DNA of 64,000 nt, taken from the NCBI GenBank assembly GCA_039090855.1, contig CM076990.1:197971232-198035231 (forward strand), written 5' to 3'. This DNA comes from Macrothele yani (Eukaryota; Arthropoda; Arachnida; Araneae; Macrothelidae). Both the position numbers and the translations under genes were made by a program. The notes under the pieces are model-generated. The model saw only the letters and a list, made by a program, of their open reading frames with translations. It was not told the DNA's origin and searched no databases. Positions 45,421-56,325 of this stretch are shown piece by piece; position 1 is the stretch's first letter; every line of letters starts with the position of its first letter.

Positions 45421-46074
45421 TTACGATGGAAGATTACCTAAAATTAGAGGAAATTGAGGAAGCATCCCTTGATGGCAAACAGGTTGGGATAGCGTAATGG
45501 AAGAAAGTGAAGTTGATACGGTTATTGTAAACGGTCATACCGATATACCGCATGGTTCTAAACATGATGAAATTGAGGAGGAATTTTCTCACAGTGCTAA
45601 TGACATGACTGTGACACAAGAAGGTGATGAAGGAAGAAGTGTTTGATTTTTTCATCTAAACCTGATGAAGATAATTTTGTCGGTGCTACGACAAATATAT
45701 TTTCATCGGGAATGGAGTTAAACCTTTTAATATTTTTAGTGAAATAATTCAATTTGTTTGTGAGGCCAATTATTTGGCTCAAAGATTCAAGAACTTTAAC
45801 CTTTAACATTTGGCTATTTTAAGCTTTGGATCAAGAAATTCGAGAAAAAGGAGCACGGCCATACAGTGAGTTGCGGAGTCGTTAAGCAGCGAAACGAAAA
45901 GAAAAATTATTCTGTTATAAAAACAGGAGAAACACAGAATACTCTCGCTACCTCAGACGCAAACTTCCTTCATAAAATCAATTAGTTCTCCAAAAAACAA
46001 AGTCTGCACCGAATGCACTTCAATCCTTCCAACAGAAAATGTAATTAAATCTCAAAGGTTGAAAGAATGACGCA

Positions 46075-46500
46075 TAGGCTCCAAGCGATGCAAAGAAGTT
46101 TCCTGCAACTTATCTTGGACTTCCAATATCAGAATATGAACAAAATACCAGGTGCCCGAAGAACAACTGCGCACTGAAGGTAACACTTACCATGTCAAAC
46201 TGGTTCTTATATGAGGTGTTGGAAATAAGCCTCGCGGACTTATGCGGACTCCGATGTATCCTGTAATGGATATCTTGTACGGTCTCGTCTGCCATGGAAG
46301 GCCTACCCGTGGTATCCAGAATACTACCAGTTTCCCGAAATTTCGCTATGAGCTGACGAACCGCATTACGGTGGGACCGTCGGTGACGTCTGCATCACGA
46401 AATTTCCTAGCGAACTATTTTTGCACTTCGTCCTTGTACTTGTCGTCATGGCGAAAGACATGTTCCACCAAAAACACTCTTTGTTCAACAGTCTACACCA
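46075..46500 (-). pseudogene. transposase fragment, DUF4817-like N-terminal region
   Basis: Read from 46500 down: TVEQRVFLVEHVFRHDDKYK, then DEVQK, a stop, FARKFRD. Joining the next frame gives TGRPSMADETVQDIHYRIHR and SPHKSARLIS, the linker and second helical region. The E-Q-R-x-F-L-V-E-H-V pattern is typical of the N-terminal DNA-binding domain (DUF4817-like) of Tc1/mariner-type transposases related to the element at 54555-55902, which has an equivalent segment ERVREAFLWSPHKSIQDARS. The catalytic domain is absent. Confidence 0.6.
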
Positions 46501-46690
46501 TTTATAACGAAGTAAATTTCTCCATCATTTCTGTTCACGCCAGGATTCGAACCCGGGTCCCCTCATTCCGGAATAAGTCACTCTACCAATTGAGCTACGC
46601 GGACGTTTTATTCTGATTCCTATCTGAGTTTTTGTCGTGTGCGTCCTTCGGGCAGGTACGTCACATCTCCTGGTACGTTACATCATCTCC
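46497..46690 (-). mobile_element. tRNA-like SINE (family 3), copy 1 of a direct pair
   Basis: Complement shows gtccgcgtagctcaattggt, agagtgacttattccggaat, gaggggacccgggttcgaat (box A and box B). The ends share ataacgaagtaaatttctcc and gcaggtacgtcacatctcct with the copy at 46829. Confidence 0.85.
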
Positions 46691-46714
46691 CCCTTATTTA
46701 TTTATTTATTTATT
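46687..46714. repeat. ATTT microsatellite
   Basis: Run of TTTA/ATTT units between the two direct SINE copies. Confidence 0.85.
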
Positions 46715-46828
46715 TATTTTCGAAGTGCTGGAGAAGGGATTCTCTTATTTTTCCTATCTCGCGGTGTGGAAATAACATCACACCAATGCGAGATTTTGAA
46801 CGGTCGGGTCATCCGGATAGTTCGGCCG

Positions 46829-47016
46829 CCATTATAACGAAGTAAATTTCTCCGTCATTTTTATCCGCGCCAGGATTCGAACCCGGGTCCCCTCATTCCG
46901 GAATAAGTTGCTCTACCAATTGAGCTACGCGGACGTTTTATTCTGATTCCTGTCTGCCTTTATGTCGTGTGCGTCCTTCTGGCAGGTACGTCACATCTCC
47001 TGGTACGTTACACATT
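46829..47016 (-). mobile_element. tRNA-like SINE (family 3), copy 2 of a direct pair
   Basis: Same orientation and nearly the same sequence as 46497-46690, 332 bp away, so either a segmental duplication or a second insertion. DNA from 47017 to 47684 shows no gene. Confidence 0.85.
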
Positions 47017-48133
47017 GTCCTTGTGCCAAGATGAGTGATCAATCGACACGTCTGCCTCCTTCGGCCAAGTGCTCGGGAATGACCTTTGCTCGGAATGAGA
47101 ACTGCGTGCGCCTCAGGATGAGAAAAATAAAGATTACTAGACACAGAGCATTTCCACGTGTCGGATCACTTCTACTGTAATTCCACTCAAAGTTTCTTTA
47201 CTATAAAATGTTCTTTTTACATTACGGCAGTTCATACATTCAGTGCCCAATCGGTATTTGGGTATTATGTATTGAAACTAAAAACGAACTGTAATATCAG
47301 TCCGTGACACATGTACAGGAATTTCTGTGCATTTTATTTCGTCAACTTGTGACGCGAATACTCTAATTTATCTTTCCTTTTTGCTTCCTGTTTTCTTACG
47401 TAAATTTGGTTTGTTCTTGTTTAACATTTTGTCTGAACGCCACATTTTCTCTATCGACGAATTTGTGTTTAGCAACCCTGACAACAGGTCAGAAGGCAAT
47501 TACGCAATCAAAAGCTAGGAATAAGAGGTGATGTTTAGAGTGTATAGCTAGCACTGTTTTGTCAGTGCACTTATGTATCTACAGCACGGTTTATCAAGCT
47601 CACTTGTTTTTTCCGTAGCGCTTGATGTTCTCAAAGTTTTAAGCACAGCAGTATTCACTTACAGTGGAAGTTAACCACCTCCCCCAAAGCAACAAATTTG
47701 AAACACACACAAAGAAAATGGTAGTAATGGCTTACTTAAAAATCGGTTCCTTGGGACGTCAAGGCAACAAATTTGAAACACACACAAAGAAAATGGGAGG
47801 GATGGCTTAAGAATCGGTTCCTTGGGTCGTCAAGGCAACAAATTTGAAACACACACAAAGTAAATGGTAGTGATGGCTTACTTAAAAATCGGTTCCTTGG
47901 GACGTCAAGGCAACAAATTTGAAACACACACAAAGAAAATGGGAGGGATGGCTTAGGAATCGGTTCCTTGGGTCGTCAAAGCAACAAATTTGAAACACAC
48001 ACAAAGAAAATGGTAGTAATGGCTTACTTAAAAATCGGTTCCTTGGGACGTCAAGGCAACAAATTTGAAACACACACAAAGAAAATGGGAGGGATGGCTT
48101 AAGAATCGGTTCCTTGGGTCGTCAAGGCAACAA

Positions 48134-48366
48134 TTTTTTTTTTTTTATTTTTTTTTTTTTTTTGAGGTTTAACGACCACCGTGAGCAACTCAATGGGCTA
48201 TAAGCAGTCGCTCGTCCCTAATTTAGAGTCACAGGCTCCAGGGAAGGGAGAGAGCCAGTGCCGTAAGACAAACACAACATCCATGCTTCACCGGGATTCG
48301 AACCCGGACCCCTTCCGACGAATGATCGGAGGCCAACGCCTTAGACCACTGCGCCACCGGGGCGGC
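48134..48366 (-). mobile_element. SINE family 1 in satellite, copy i
   Basis: T-run, then body (gtttaacgaccaccgtgagc), box B in complement (ggttcgaatcccgg) and head ending ccgccccggtgg in complement. It sits between monomers B and A with gcaacaa(attt) at both junctions. Confidence 0.95.
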
Positions 48367-49030
48367 TGCAACAAATTTGAAACACACACAAAGTAAATGG
48401 TAGTGATGGCTTACTTAAAAATCGGTTCCTTGGGACGTCAAGGCAACAAATTTGAAACACACACAAAGAAAATGGGAGGGATGGCTTAAGAATCGGTTCC
48501 TTGGGTCGTCAAGGCAACAAATTTGAAACACACACAAAGTAAATGGTAGTGATGGCTTACTTAAAAATCGGTTCCTTGGGACGTCAAGGCAACAAATTTG
48601 AAACACACACAAAGAAAATGGGAGGGATGGCTTAGGAATCGGTTCCTTGGGTCGTCAAAGCAACAAATTTGAAACACACACAAAGTAAATGGTAGTGATG
48701 GCTTACTTAAAAATCGGTTCCTTGGGACGTCAAGGCAACAAATTTGAAACACACACAAAGAAAATCGGAGGGATGGCTTAGGAATCGGTTCCTTGGGTCG
48801 TCAAGGCAACAAATTTGAAACACACACAAAGAAAATGGTAGTGATGGCTTACTTAAAAATCGGTTCCTTGGGACGTCAAGGCAAAAAATTTGAAACACAC
48901 ACAAAGAAAATGGGACGGATGGCTTAAGAATCGGTTCCTTGGGTCGTCAAGGCAACAAATTTGAAACACACACAAAGAAAATGGGAGGGATGGCTTAAGA
49001 ATCGGTTCCTTGGGTCGTCAAGGCAACAAA

Positions 49031-49262
49031 TTTTTTTTTTTAATTTTTTTTTTTTTTTTGAGGTTTAACGACCACCGTGAGCAACTCAATGGGCTGTAAG
49101 CAGTCGCTCGTCCCTAATTTAGAGTCACAGGCTCCAGGGAAGGGAGAGAGCCAGTGCCGTAAGACAAACACAACATCCATGCCTCACCGGGATTCGAACC
49201 CGGACCCCTTCCGACGAATGATCGGAGGCCCACGCCTTAGACCACTGCGCCACCGGGGCGGC
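49031..49262 (-). mobile_element. SINE family 1 in satellite, copy ii
   Basis: Same junctions and the same diagnostic bases (agagtcacaggctccaggga) as copies i, iii and iv, which differ from the family 1 SINEs elsewhere in the window (e.g. ggtcactggttcca). Confidence 0.95.
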
Positions 49263-49419
49263 TGCAACAAATTTGAAACACACACAAAGTAAATGGTAGT
49301 GATGGCTTACTTAAAAATCGGTTCCTTGGGACGTCAAGGCAACAAATTTGAAACACACACAAAGAAAATGGGAGGGATGGCTTAGGAATCGGTTCCTTGG
49401 GTCGTCAAGGCAACAAATT

Positions 49420-49654
49420 TTTTATTTATTTATTTTTTTTTTTTTTTTTTGAGGTTTAACGACCACCGTGAGCAACTCAATGGGCTATAAGCAGTCGCTC
49501 GTCCCTAATTTAGAGTCACAGGCTCCAGGGAAGGGAGAGAGCCAGTGCCGTAAGACAAACACAACATCCATGCCTCACCGGGATTCGAACCCGGACCCCT
49601 TCCGACGAATGATCGGAGGCCAACGCCTTAGACCACTGCGCCACCGGGGCGGCT
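49420..49654 (-). mobile_element. SINE family 1 in satellite, copy iii
   Basis: As copies i and ii, with a TTTA-interrupted T-run. One A plus one B monomer separates it from copy ii. Confidence 0.95.
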
Positions 49655-49807
49655 GCAACAAATTTGAAACACACACAAAGAAAATGGTAGTAATGGCTTA
49701 CTTAAAAATCGGTTCCTTGGGACGTCAAGGCAACAAATTTGAAACACACAAAAAGAAAATGGGAGGGATGGCTTAAGAATCGGTTCCTTGGGTCGTCAAG
49801 GCAACAA

Positions 49808-50040
49808 ATTTTTTTTTTATTTAATTTTTTTTTTTTGAGGTTTAACGACCACCGTGAGCAACTCAATGGGCTGTAAGCAGTCGCTCGTCCCTAATTTAGA
49901 GTCACAGGCTCCAGGGAAGGGAGAGAGCCAGTGCCGTAAGACAAACACAACATCCATGCCTCACCGGGATTCGAACCCGGACCCCTTCCGACGAATGATC
50001 GGAGGCCAACGCCTTAGACCACTGCGCCACCGGGGCGGCT
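49808..50040 (-). mobile_element. SINE family 1 in satellite, copy iv
   Basis: As the others. One A plus one B monomer separates it from copy iii, so A-B-SINE forms a unit of about 390 bp that is repeated. Confidence 0.95.
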
Positions 50041-50892
50041 GCAACAAATTTGAAACACACACAAAGTAAATGGTAGTGATGGCTTACTTAAAAATCGGTT
50101 CCTTGGGACGTCAAGGCAACAAATTTGAAACACACACAAAGAAAATCGGAGGGATGGCTTAGGAATCGGTTCCTTGGGTCGTCAAGGCAACAAATTTGAA
50201 ACACACACAAAGAAAATGGTAGTGATGGCTTACTTAAAAATCGGTTCCTTGGGACGTCAAGGCAACAAATTTGAAACACACACAAAGAAAATGGGAGGGA
50301 TGGCTTAAGAATCGGTTCCATGGGTCGTCAACGCAACAAATTTGAAACACACACAAAGACAATGGGAGGGATGGCTTAAGAATCGGTTCCTTGGGTCGTC
50401 AAGGCAACAAATTTGAAACACACACAAAGAAAATGGGAGGGATGGCTTAAGAATCGGTTCCTTGGGTCGTCAAGGCAACAAATTTGAAACACACACAAAG
50501 AAATGGGAGGGATTGCTTAAGAATCGGTTCCTTGGGTCGTCAAGGCAACAAATTTGAAACGCACACAAAGAAAATGGGAGGGATTGCTTAAGAATCGGTT
50601 CCTTGGGTCGTCAAGGCAACAAATTTGAAACACACACAAAGAAAATGGGAGGGATGGCTTAAGAATCGGTTCCTTGGGTCGTCAAGGCAACAAATTTGAA
50701 ACACACACAAAGAAAATGGGAGGGATGGCATCAGAATCGGTTCCTTGGGATCATAAGGAAACAAACTGGAAATACAAAACAAGGAAAATAGTGGGATGGC
50801 ATCAGTATCGCTTTCTTGAATTGTCAAAACCTCGAATTCGTTTCTGATTTTACTTAGACCTACATTCTTAGCGTATCGGTAAAAACCGCTGT

Positions 50893-50955
50893 TCAGGAAT
50901 GCTGAAGCACACCAAATTTAGGCCAACCTAGCGTCACTTATTACATCTCAAGAAT
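50893..50955. repeat. 63-bp target-site duplication of the RTE element, left copy
   Basis: Identical over all 63 bases to 54478-54540 (starts tcaggaatgctgaagcacac, ends acatctcaagaat). Confidence 0.95.
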
Positions 50956-52729
50956 CATTATCATCATTGCCAACCATTATCAATCCACTGCTGGACGAAG
51001 GTCTCCCCAAGTTTCCTCCACAACGGTCTGTCTTGTGCCAGTCTCTTCTATATCACTCCCGAATACTATCGAATTTTATCCACCCATCTTCCATGTGATC
51101 TTCTTCTGGGTCTTTTCCTGTCCCTTGGAATCCAATCTAAAATTTCGGCTGTCCATCGATGGTCTGTCCTTCTGGCAGTATGTCCAGCCCATTGCCATTT
51201 CAGGGATTTAACTCTGATCATGATGTCTTCCACTGTTGTCATTTTTCGGATCCACGTGTTCCTCTTCTTATCTCTCCTGGCTACACCAAGCATGCACCTT
51301 TCCATGCTTTTTTGAGTTGTCTGCAGCCTTTGTATGTCTCTTTTAGTTAAGGTCCACGTCTCTGCACCATACGAAAGCACTAGAAGTATGCATTGATCAA
51401 ACACTTTTCTTTTAAGACATAATGGCATATTGCTCTTGAAAATTATGCTGTTTCTTCCAAAAGCTCTCCAAGCAAGTTTTGTACGCTGATTAATTTCTTC
51501 ACCAAAGTGACCCTCTCTTGATATCTGCTGTCCAAGATAAACGTACGTGTCTGTTATTTCCAGCTTTTCTCCATCAATCGATAAATCTTCATTTCTTGTA
51601 AAAGCATTGAACATCACTTTTGTCTTCTGAAAGTTCATTTTTAATCCCACTTCTTTACTCTTGTCCGCAAGTTCCTGGATCATACTCTACAGCTCTGATG
51701 GGGTAGTTGCAAAAATGACTACGTCACCAGCAAAACGAAGGTGAGTTAGATAATCTCCATTAATCTTTATCCCTTTGTTTTCCCACTTCAGTGATTGAAA
51801 GACATTTTCCAATATGGCATTAAAGAGCTTCGGAGATATGGTGTCACCTTGTCTCACTCCTTTTCCAATTTTTATGTTTGTTCTATTTTCAAATAGCCGA
51901 ATCCTTGCACTTGCATTTTCATAGATGTTATTAATAATATTAATGTACGCATCTTCAATACCGCAGGATTTCAGAGCCATTGTAACTGCTGATGGTTTCA
52001 CCGAATCAAAGGCTTTTTCATAATCGATAAAAGTCATGCACAATGGAAGTTCATATTTCATCGCTCTTTCAATTAATTCTCTCAGTACGTGGATATGATC
52101 TATTGTGCTGTAGCCACTCCTGAATCCAGCTTGTTCTCTCGGTTGAGCCATGTCCAGTGTCACCTTCAAGCGGTGTGAAATAACTTTAGTGAAGATTTTA
52201 TAAACCACTGATAGGACGCTGATAGGTCTGTAGTTCCTGAGATCCTCAATGTCACATTTTTTATGTAGCAAGATCATTGTAGCGTTGTTCCAATCCTCAG
52301 GAATCTTCCCTTCATTAAGGCATCGAGTGAAAATTTGGGCGAGTACTGTTTCGATTTCTCCACTTGCTTCTTGTATGATGTCTACAGTAATTCCATCTTC
52401 TCCTGGAGCTTTTCCCCGCTTCATGTTCTTGATTGCATGTGCAACTTCTGCTGGGAGGACTGCTATAACTCTGGTACTGGTAACTTTCATGATGTCTGGA
52501 GTACATGTATCATTCCTTTCATATAATTTGGAGTAGAAATCTTTCACTCTTGTCAAAATTTCGCCTCTATTTCTTGTTACAGAACCATCTTCTTTTCACA
52601 GTGCCATAATCTGTTTTTTTCCCTTACTGAGATGTCCCTTTGCTATCTTTAGGCTTTGGTTGTTTTCAATTGCTTTCCTTACTAGTTCACAAATGAATTT
52701 CCTTACGTCTTCAGTGAAAGTTTTTCGTA

Positions 52730-52958
52730 GCCGCCCCGGTGGCGCAGTGGTCTAAGGCGTTGGCCTCTGACCATTTGTCCGTAAGGGGTCCGGGTTCGAA
52801 TCCCGGTGAGGCATGGATGTTGTGTTTGTCTTACGGCACTGGCTCTCTGCCTTCCCTGGAACCAGTGACCCTAAATTAGGGACGGGCGACTGCTTATAGC
52901 CCATTGAGTTGCTCACGGTGGTCGTTAAACCTCCACTCAAAAAAAAAAAAAAAAAAAA
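52730..52958 (+). mobile_element. SINE family 1 nested in the RTE
   Basis: Head gccgccccggtggcgcagtg (box A) and ggttcgaatcccgg (box B), poly(A) at the end, and a perfect 13-bp duplication aaagtttttcgta at 52717-52729 and 52959-52971. Opposite in direction to the RTE. Confidence 0.97.
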
Positions 52959-54026
52959 AAAGTTTTTCGTACTGTCTTGCATAGCTCTATATATTCCACA
53001 TTGGAAGTCACATCTTCTTTAGTTGTCCTCATCTCTCTTCTTTTTTGCATTAACATTTTGGTTTTTCCTGATAATTTGTTCACATGCAACTTGTTCTTAG
53101 ACCCAGCTAATTTTGTTGCTGTTTCCATAAGAGCTTTGGTTACTTTTCTGTTAACTTCAGAAATATCCACTTCTTCCCATGTTAAGCCTTCTAAAGCAGA
53201 GAATCTGTTCTTCAGTTCCAATTTGAAGGTATTATGGTGTTTTTTAAGGTTGGTTATGTCAATACATTTTGTTTGTCTTATAAGCTTGCTACGTTCGAGT
53301 TTAGAGTTGAGGTGCATCTTACATCTCACCAATCTATGGTCACTACCTGTGTTGAACTTGTTTAGCACACAGCAGTCTTCTATGACGAATTTTTTGTTAC
53401 ACATAATAAAATCAATTTCACTTGTCGTCCCATTTGGATGTCTCCATGTCCATTTCCTGTGTGGCTTTTTCTTGAAAAAGGAGTTCAAGAAGAAAAACCC
53501 TTCTGCCTCTGCAAATTCTACGAGAGTATTTCCACGCTGGTTTCTGTTGCCGTGACCGAATTTACCTACTGAAGTTTCATTCTGTTGCCGTTGCCCTATT
53601 TTTGCATTGAAATCTCTCATAATTATCTTTAAGTGCTGCTTACCTTTATTATTTAGATGAAGAATTTCCTCATAAAATTCTTCAATTTCTTCTTCAGGAT
53701 GACCTGTGATGGGTGCATAAGTTTGAATAATCTGAGCCTGGTATCTTCCCGAGAGTTGGATAACGAGTCGTGCAGCTCTGTCAGAGAAACTTTCAACTTC
53801 TAGAACTTTATCCTTCAGTTTCTTGTTTATTATAAATCCAACACCACTAGTTCTGCCAGTATCTGTCCCACGATAGTAGAAGAGATGTCCACTTTTCAGT
53901 TCAATGAGATCTTCTCCTTTTCTTCTTACCTCACTTAGCCCGACGATGTCCTACTTGATCCTTTGTAGTTCCTCTTCCAATTCAAGAAGCCTTGAATCAG
54001 AAGATAGGGAGCATCCATTGTAAGGC

Positions 54027-54247
54027 CGCCCCGGTGGCGCAGTGGTCTAAGGCGCTGGCCTCTGAGCATTCGTCCGTAAGGGGTCCGGGTTCGAATCCCG
54101 GTCAGGCATGGATGTTGTGTTTGTCTTACGGCACTGGCTCTCTCCCTTCCCTGGAACCAGTGACCCTAAATTAGTGACGGGTGACTGCTTATAGCCCATT
54201 GAGTTGCTCACGGTGGTCGTTAAACCTCCAATCAAAAAAAAAAAAAA
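54027..54247 (+). mobile_element. SINE family 1 nested in the RTE, second copy
   Basis: Same family, with the 12-bp duplication atccattgtaag at 54015-54026 and 54248-54259. Nearly intact box A and box B and a poly(A) tail of about 15. Confidence 0.97.
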
Positions 54248-54477
54248 ATCCATTGTAAGCAGCAAAAGGTCAACATCAGATGGCAGCATAGTCCGGTCCT
54301 CCGGGGATTCTTAGCACCCTCTGCCTTCATGTCGCACCGGCCGCTGCCTTGGCCAGGTACATTCCAGCTGCCGGAGACTGAGGGCCAAGATTTAAGTTGT
54401 GGAGTCATTTTGGAGGGTTTGGCCATAACTCACCACGCTAGCCAAGCGGGTTGGTGAGTGTGGGAGCGGTTGGTGAG

Positions 54478-54540
54478 TCAGGAATGCTGAAGCACACCAA
54501 ATTTAGGCCAACCTAGCGTCACTTATTACATCTCAAGAAT
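54478..54540. repeat. 63-bp target-site duplication of the RTE element, right copy
   Basis: Identical to 50893-50955; see that entry. Confidence 0.95.
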
Positions 54541-54554
54541 ATAGAACTTAAATA

Positions 54555-55902
54555 CGGGGTGTCCGGATGGTAGGTACCCAAAATAAAAAAAAATGTTTCT
54601 CGGAAAGTATGCATATTATTCACTTCTAATTTGCGATATCGCAGAGGGAATCGTTAAAAGTTTTCTCCATGCGCCGCTCACGTGCATGAATCAACTGGTA
54701 CTCGTTCACGCGCATGTGCCAGTTGGTGTCGACATTCCGACTGACCCCAGACGAGCAAAATCTGAATGTCGACACCGCAGGAGAAGGTTTTATGCGTGTT
54801 GTGGCTTGCCGAATTAAAGTCTGCTGCGGCTGTTTTGTTGTTTAGTACGCAACATGAACGAAAACCTACTACACGGAAAAGCATCTGGTTATGGGACAAC
54901 AAACTGGAGACTTCCAGAAATCTGTTACGTGAGAAGTTTCCTGGGAAGCCACTGACACCTGAGGAAAATGTCGAACGTGTCAGAGAAGCATTCCTGTGGA
55001 GTCCGCACAAATCAATTCAGGATGCTCGCTCGCAGCTAAACTTTCCGCGTTCAATGGTGCACAATGTGGTACACAAGCGGTTTCGTCTAAGCGCGTACGA
55101 GATTCAAATGCTTCCAATCACTGAAACCGAATTACCCTGCCTCACGCACAAACTTTGCCGTGGACATGCTGTAAAGAATTGACACAACACCAGATTTCAT
55201 CCACCAAGTGTGCTTTTTGGATGAGGCGACCTTTGATTGCAGCGTGACTGTCACAAGTGCAGGATTTGGGGTAATGAAAATACACGTGTCTCATGCGAGC
55301 TAGAGAAAGGCTTCGCCAAAGTTAAAATCTGGATCTGCTTGATCATCAGACCTTACTTCTTTTCGGAAGAAACTGTCACCCGGATCTCGTACCTGGACAT
55401 GTTGGAACTCCTTGCGCTACCCCAACTACCTCCTCAAACCGTCTTTCAACACGACGGAGCACCCTGACATTTCAGCCTCATCGTTAGGGATCACCTGGAT
55501 CGCGAGATGCCTGAGAGATGGATCGGCAGAGGCGGACCATATTGCTTGGCCTCCTTTGTCGCCAGATTTAACGTCACTGGATTTTTTCCTATGTGGTTAT
55601 GCCAAAAGCATTGTCTACCAAATCAAGATCACTGACCTTCAGCACCTGAAAGCCCACATAAAGGACGCCGTGGCTACCGTTACATCGAACATGCTTCAAG
55701 CAACGTGGAATCAGATCGACTATCACTTGGATGTTCCTTGGGCCACCCCAAGGATATCCACATTGAAATTCATTGAGACAATTATTGTGAGAAAAAAAAT
55801 TTACATTTTCCTTTATAATGGTGCAAACCAGACGTGCACATAATAAATAATTTTCGAGATATACATTTTTTTTTATTTTGGATAATTTCCATCCGGACAC
55901 CC
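54555..55902 (+). mobile_element. mariner-like element with gggtgtccggatgg ends
   Basis: Left end cggggtgtccggatgg (54555), right end ccatccggacaccc (55902), TA on both sides (54553-54554, 55903-55904). Length 1,348 bp. Confidence 0.93.
54820..55843 (+). pseudogene. mariner-like transposase, broken, about DD37D spacing
   Basis: The N-terminal region (ERKPTTRKSIWLWDNKLETS, GKPLTPEENVERVREAFLWS, HKSIQDARSQLNFPRSMVHN, a helix-turn-helix) is open to 55182. A stop and frame changes follow. In later frames come WGNENTRVSCE, VKIWICLIIR, TVTRISYLDMLE and FQHDGAP (second D), with TGA right after the Pro. The third D is in WPPLSPDLTSLDFFLCGY. Counting across the join gives about 37 residues between the second and third D, more than the 34 of classical mariners. 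C-terminal end near 55843 (ATWNQIDYHLDVPWATP). No ATG in the working frame was fixed. Clearly inactive. Confidence 0.85.
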
Positions 55903-56047
55903 TATATATTAAATCAGTTCTACGTCTTACATATCCTGTTCCAAAAAAAATTTTAAATCGCAAAAAAGGAAGGAAAGTTACTGACTATATGAATTCAGTG
56001 TATGTGTAAAAGTAGGTGGATTATGCTTGAGTTTTGTCCAGTAATTA

Positions 56048-56267
56048 GTTAATTTTTTTTGTTGGAGGTTTAACGACCACAGTGAGCAACTCAATGTGCT
56101 ATAAGCAACCGTCCGTCCCTAATTTAGGGTCACTGGTTCCACGGAAGGGAGAGAGCCAGTCCCATAAGACAAACACAACATCCATGCCTCATCAGGATTC
56201 GAAACCGGACCCCTTTCGGACGAATGATCGTAGGCCATCGCTTAGACCACTGCGCCACCGGGGCGGC
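56048..56267 (-). mobile_element. SINE family 1
   Basis: Complement has a head like gccgccccggtggcgcagtg, box B (gtttcgaatcc, one change) and tail before an A run (t-run at 56052-56062). Flanks show no clear duplication. Confidence 0.92.
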
Positions 56268-56325
56268 AAAAAATCTTTATCCAGCAGAAATTAATCCAAA
56301 GTTTGAATTCTCAGAATATTCAAAG

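Larger units (their letters stand above)
43824..45660 (+). mobile_element. LTR-retrotransposon remnant, gag and protease region
   Basis: No LTRs were found. The order gag-like coiled region, zinc knuckle, protease-like region fits a Ty3/gypsy-type element; RT and integrase are absent or unrecognisable. Confidence 0.65.
47685..50835. repeat. dimeric satellite, 75-bp plus 71-bp monomers (146-bp dimer)
   Basis: Monomer A (gtagtaatggcttacttaaa variant, 75 bp) alternates with monomer B (ggagggatggcttaagaatc variant, 71 bp); both share aacaaatttgaaacacacac and tcggttccttggg. About 30 monomers are present in five blocks separated by four SINE copies. At the right end (after about 50334) only B monomers follow, then diverged units to about 50835. 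Open frames in it are by-products of the repeat and vary with the frame. Confidence 0.95.
50975..54300 (-). pseudogene. RTE polyprotein, endonuclease plus reverse transcriptase, several stops
   Basis: The frame order, from 54300 down, is endonuclease then RT. Endonuclease: IIMRDFNAKIGQRQQN (Arg where Gly is usual), TTSEIDFIMCNKKF and SDHRLVRCKM, open from 53620 to the nested SINE at 52958. RT: KEDGSVTRNRGEILTRV, EDLRNYRPISVLSVVYK, QREQAGFRSGYSTIDHIH, YEKAFDSVKPSAV, GKGVRQGDTISPKLF, and LRFAGDVVIFATT, where the catalytic F-A-D-D has become A-G-D. Open from 52556 to 51687; a TAG at 51684-51686, then open again to 51066, and stops follow in the C-terminal region. Nonsense changes, an altered catalytic motif and SINE insertions inactivate it. 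Confidence 0.92.
50956..54477 (-). mobile_element. RTE/BovB-like LINE, full-length
   Basis: 3,522 bp between perfect 63-bp duplications; about 3.05 kb without the two nested SINEs and their duplications, the usual RTE size. The 5' end (right side) has a GC-rich leader with ggcagcggccggtgcgacat in complement, the 3' end (left) an ATC-type tail. Confidence 0.95.

Noticed and set aside
46497..47016. LTRs of a retrotransposon (direct repeat pair 332 bp apart)
   Set aside because: The repeats contain tRNA-like box A/B and match SINE copies elsewhere (35163-35302). The DNA between is a microsatellite.
48181..50069. Plus-strand frames of 71-102 codons with the same sequence (MSNSMGYKQS...)
   Set aside because: They are translations of the SINE family 1 body, also seen at 54047-54289 and 52752-52982.
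47736..50827. Repeated minus-strand reading frames with a Cys-rich sequence (MCVFQICCLD...)
   Set aside because: They are translations of the satellite monomers. The 146-bp dimer is not a multiple of three and the frames end wherever the repeat shifts.
47685..50835. CRISPR array
   Set aside because: Repeats are head to tail without unique spacers, and the context is eukaryotic.
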